Part shown: one piece after another, positions 5,077 to 5,217 of the stretch
How the letters are laid out: every line of letters starts with the position of its first letter
Numbering within the stretch: the first letter of the stretch is position 1
From: an uncultured Eubacterium sp.
Lineage (GTDB): Bacteria > Bacillota > Clostridia > Peptostreptococcales > Anaerovoracaceae
Direction: 5' to 3'
Length of the DNA: 5,217 nt
NCBI GenBank assembly: GCA_937900695.1
Contig: CALCFD010000031.1
Location: 1-5,217, forward strand
The notes under the pieces: model-generated
Told to the model about the DNA's origin: nothing
Databases searched by the model: none
The model's input: only the letters and a program-made list of their open reading frames with translations
Translations under genes and position numbers: made by a program

Positions 5077-5217
5077 TTACTCCTTCCCAGCTGGAATTAA
5101 ATTCTCAGCTATAATTTTCTTACTTAAGGCATCCAGATCCTTAATTGCTTCTTGTAGTGCAAATTTTGATTTATCGCTCTGTTCTGCAAGTTCAACAAAT
5201 CGGTCTTGCTTATCGAT
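5077..5217 (-). CDS. hsdS: Type I restriction-modification specificity subunit, first allele, C-terminal end only
   Basis: The minus-strand frame from 5217 to the TAA at 5079-5077 encodes the last 46 residues of an HsdS: DKQDRFVELAEQ, then QSDKSKF, then ALQEAIKDLDALSKKIIAEN and LIPAGKE. This is the distal conserved helical segment, which in HsdS packs against the central one. QSDKSKF is encoded by a 21-bp perfect repeat of 66-86. Unlike the second allele, this copy keeps the full C-terminal helix and sits directly before hsdR, which makes it the best candidate for the main expressed specificity gene. TRDs and start lie outside the window. Confidence 0.88.
   Translation of the reverse strand: MDKQDRFVELAEQSDKSKFALQEAIKDLDALSKKIIAENLIPAGKE
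5080..5085 (-). promoter_or_regulatory. Ribosome binding site of hsdR, inside the end of the first hsdS
   Basis: AAGGAG on the minus strand lies 6 nt before the hsdR ATG at 5073 and forms the last two sense codons (Lys-Glu) of the preceding hsdS. The overlap supports translational coupling of the two genes. Confidence 0.8.
5161..5181 (-). repeat. 21-bp hsdS distal-segment repeat, copy 2 (first hsdS)
   Basis: This is the second perfect copy of 66-86, coding for QSDKSKF near the end of the first hsdS. Here the reading frame continues into ALQEAIKDLD instead of stopping. It marks the likely boundary between exchangeable TRD2 sequence and the fixed C-terminal helix of the expressed gene. Confidence 0.8.

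Overview
The window holds part of a type I restriction-modification (R-M) locus, all of it read from the minus strand. Low GC, strong AGGAGG-type ribosome binding sites, tight gene packing and the character of the proteins suggest a Bacillota genome, probably Clostridia (Lachnospiraceae-like). That assignment is inference; no marker gene is present.

In the direction of transcription (high to low coordinates) the order is as follows. (1) The last 46 codons of a specificity gene, hsdS (5217-5077). (2) hsdR, the restriction/translocase subunit, intact at 971 aa (5073-2158) and separated from the hsdS stop by only 3 nt. (3) A tyrosine recombinase with a complete set of catalytic residues (2103-1135). 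(4) A second hsdS allele (1064-57) with its own ribosome binding site, two target recognition domains (TRDs) and a shortened C-terminus. (5) The first 19 codons of a further hsdS piece (58-1), which begins at the central conserved segment, has no start codon and runs out of the window. hsdM is not seen and presumably lies upstream of the first hsdS.

A recombinase among several hsdS alleles is the signature of phase-variable type I R-M loci, in which TRDs are shuffled to change the methylated and cleaved DNA target. The notable part here is the repeat architecture. A 20-bp repeat coding for the SQFIEMF region occurs at 36-55 and 526-545, and its 13-bp core recurs at 1117-1129, just after the recombinase stop. 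A 21-bp repeat coding for QSDKSKF occurs at 66-86 and 5161-5181. All copies seen are in direct orientation, not inverted. The 3' end of the recombinase (1149-1117) and the 3' end of the second hsdS (71-43) share an almost identical composite sequence, so these two unrelated genes end in KFIG-stop and KFYG-stop. The second hsdS is therefore a module of about 1.07 kb bounded by direct repeats, directly downstream of a recombinase gene and followed by another module. This layout resembles an integron more than the usual invertible hsdS locus, though that comparison is a hypothesis. The site at the module junction is also a long interrupted dyad (43-81).

The recombinase start region is also unusual. 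Its ribosome binding site lies exactly in the loop of a perfect 8-bp hairpin, and a possible 6-codon leader ORF overlaps the recombinase ATG. No promoters, intrinsic terminators, RNA genes, CRISPR arrays or insertion sequences could be supported. No gene-free stretch exceeds about 70 bases.
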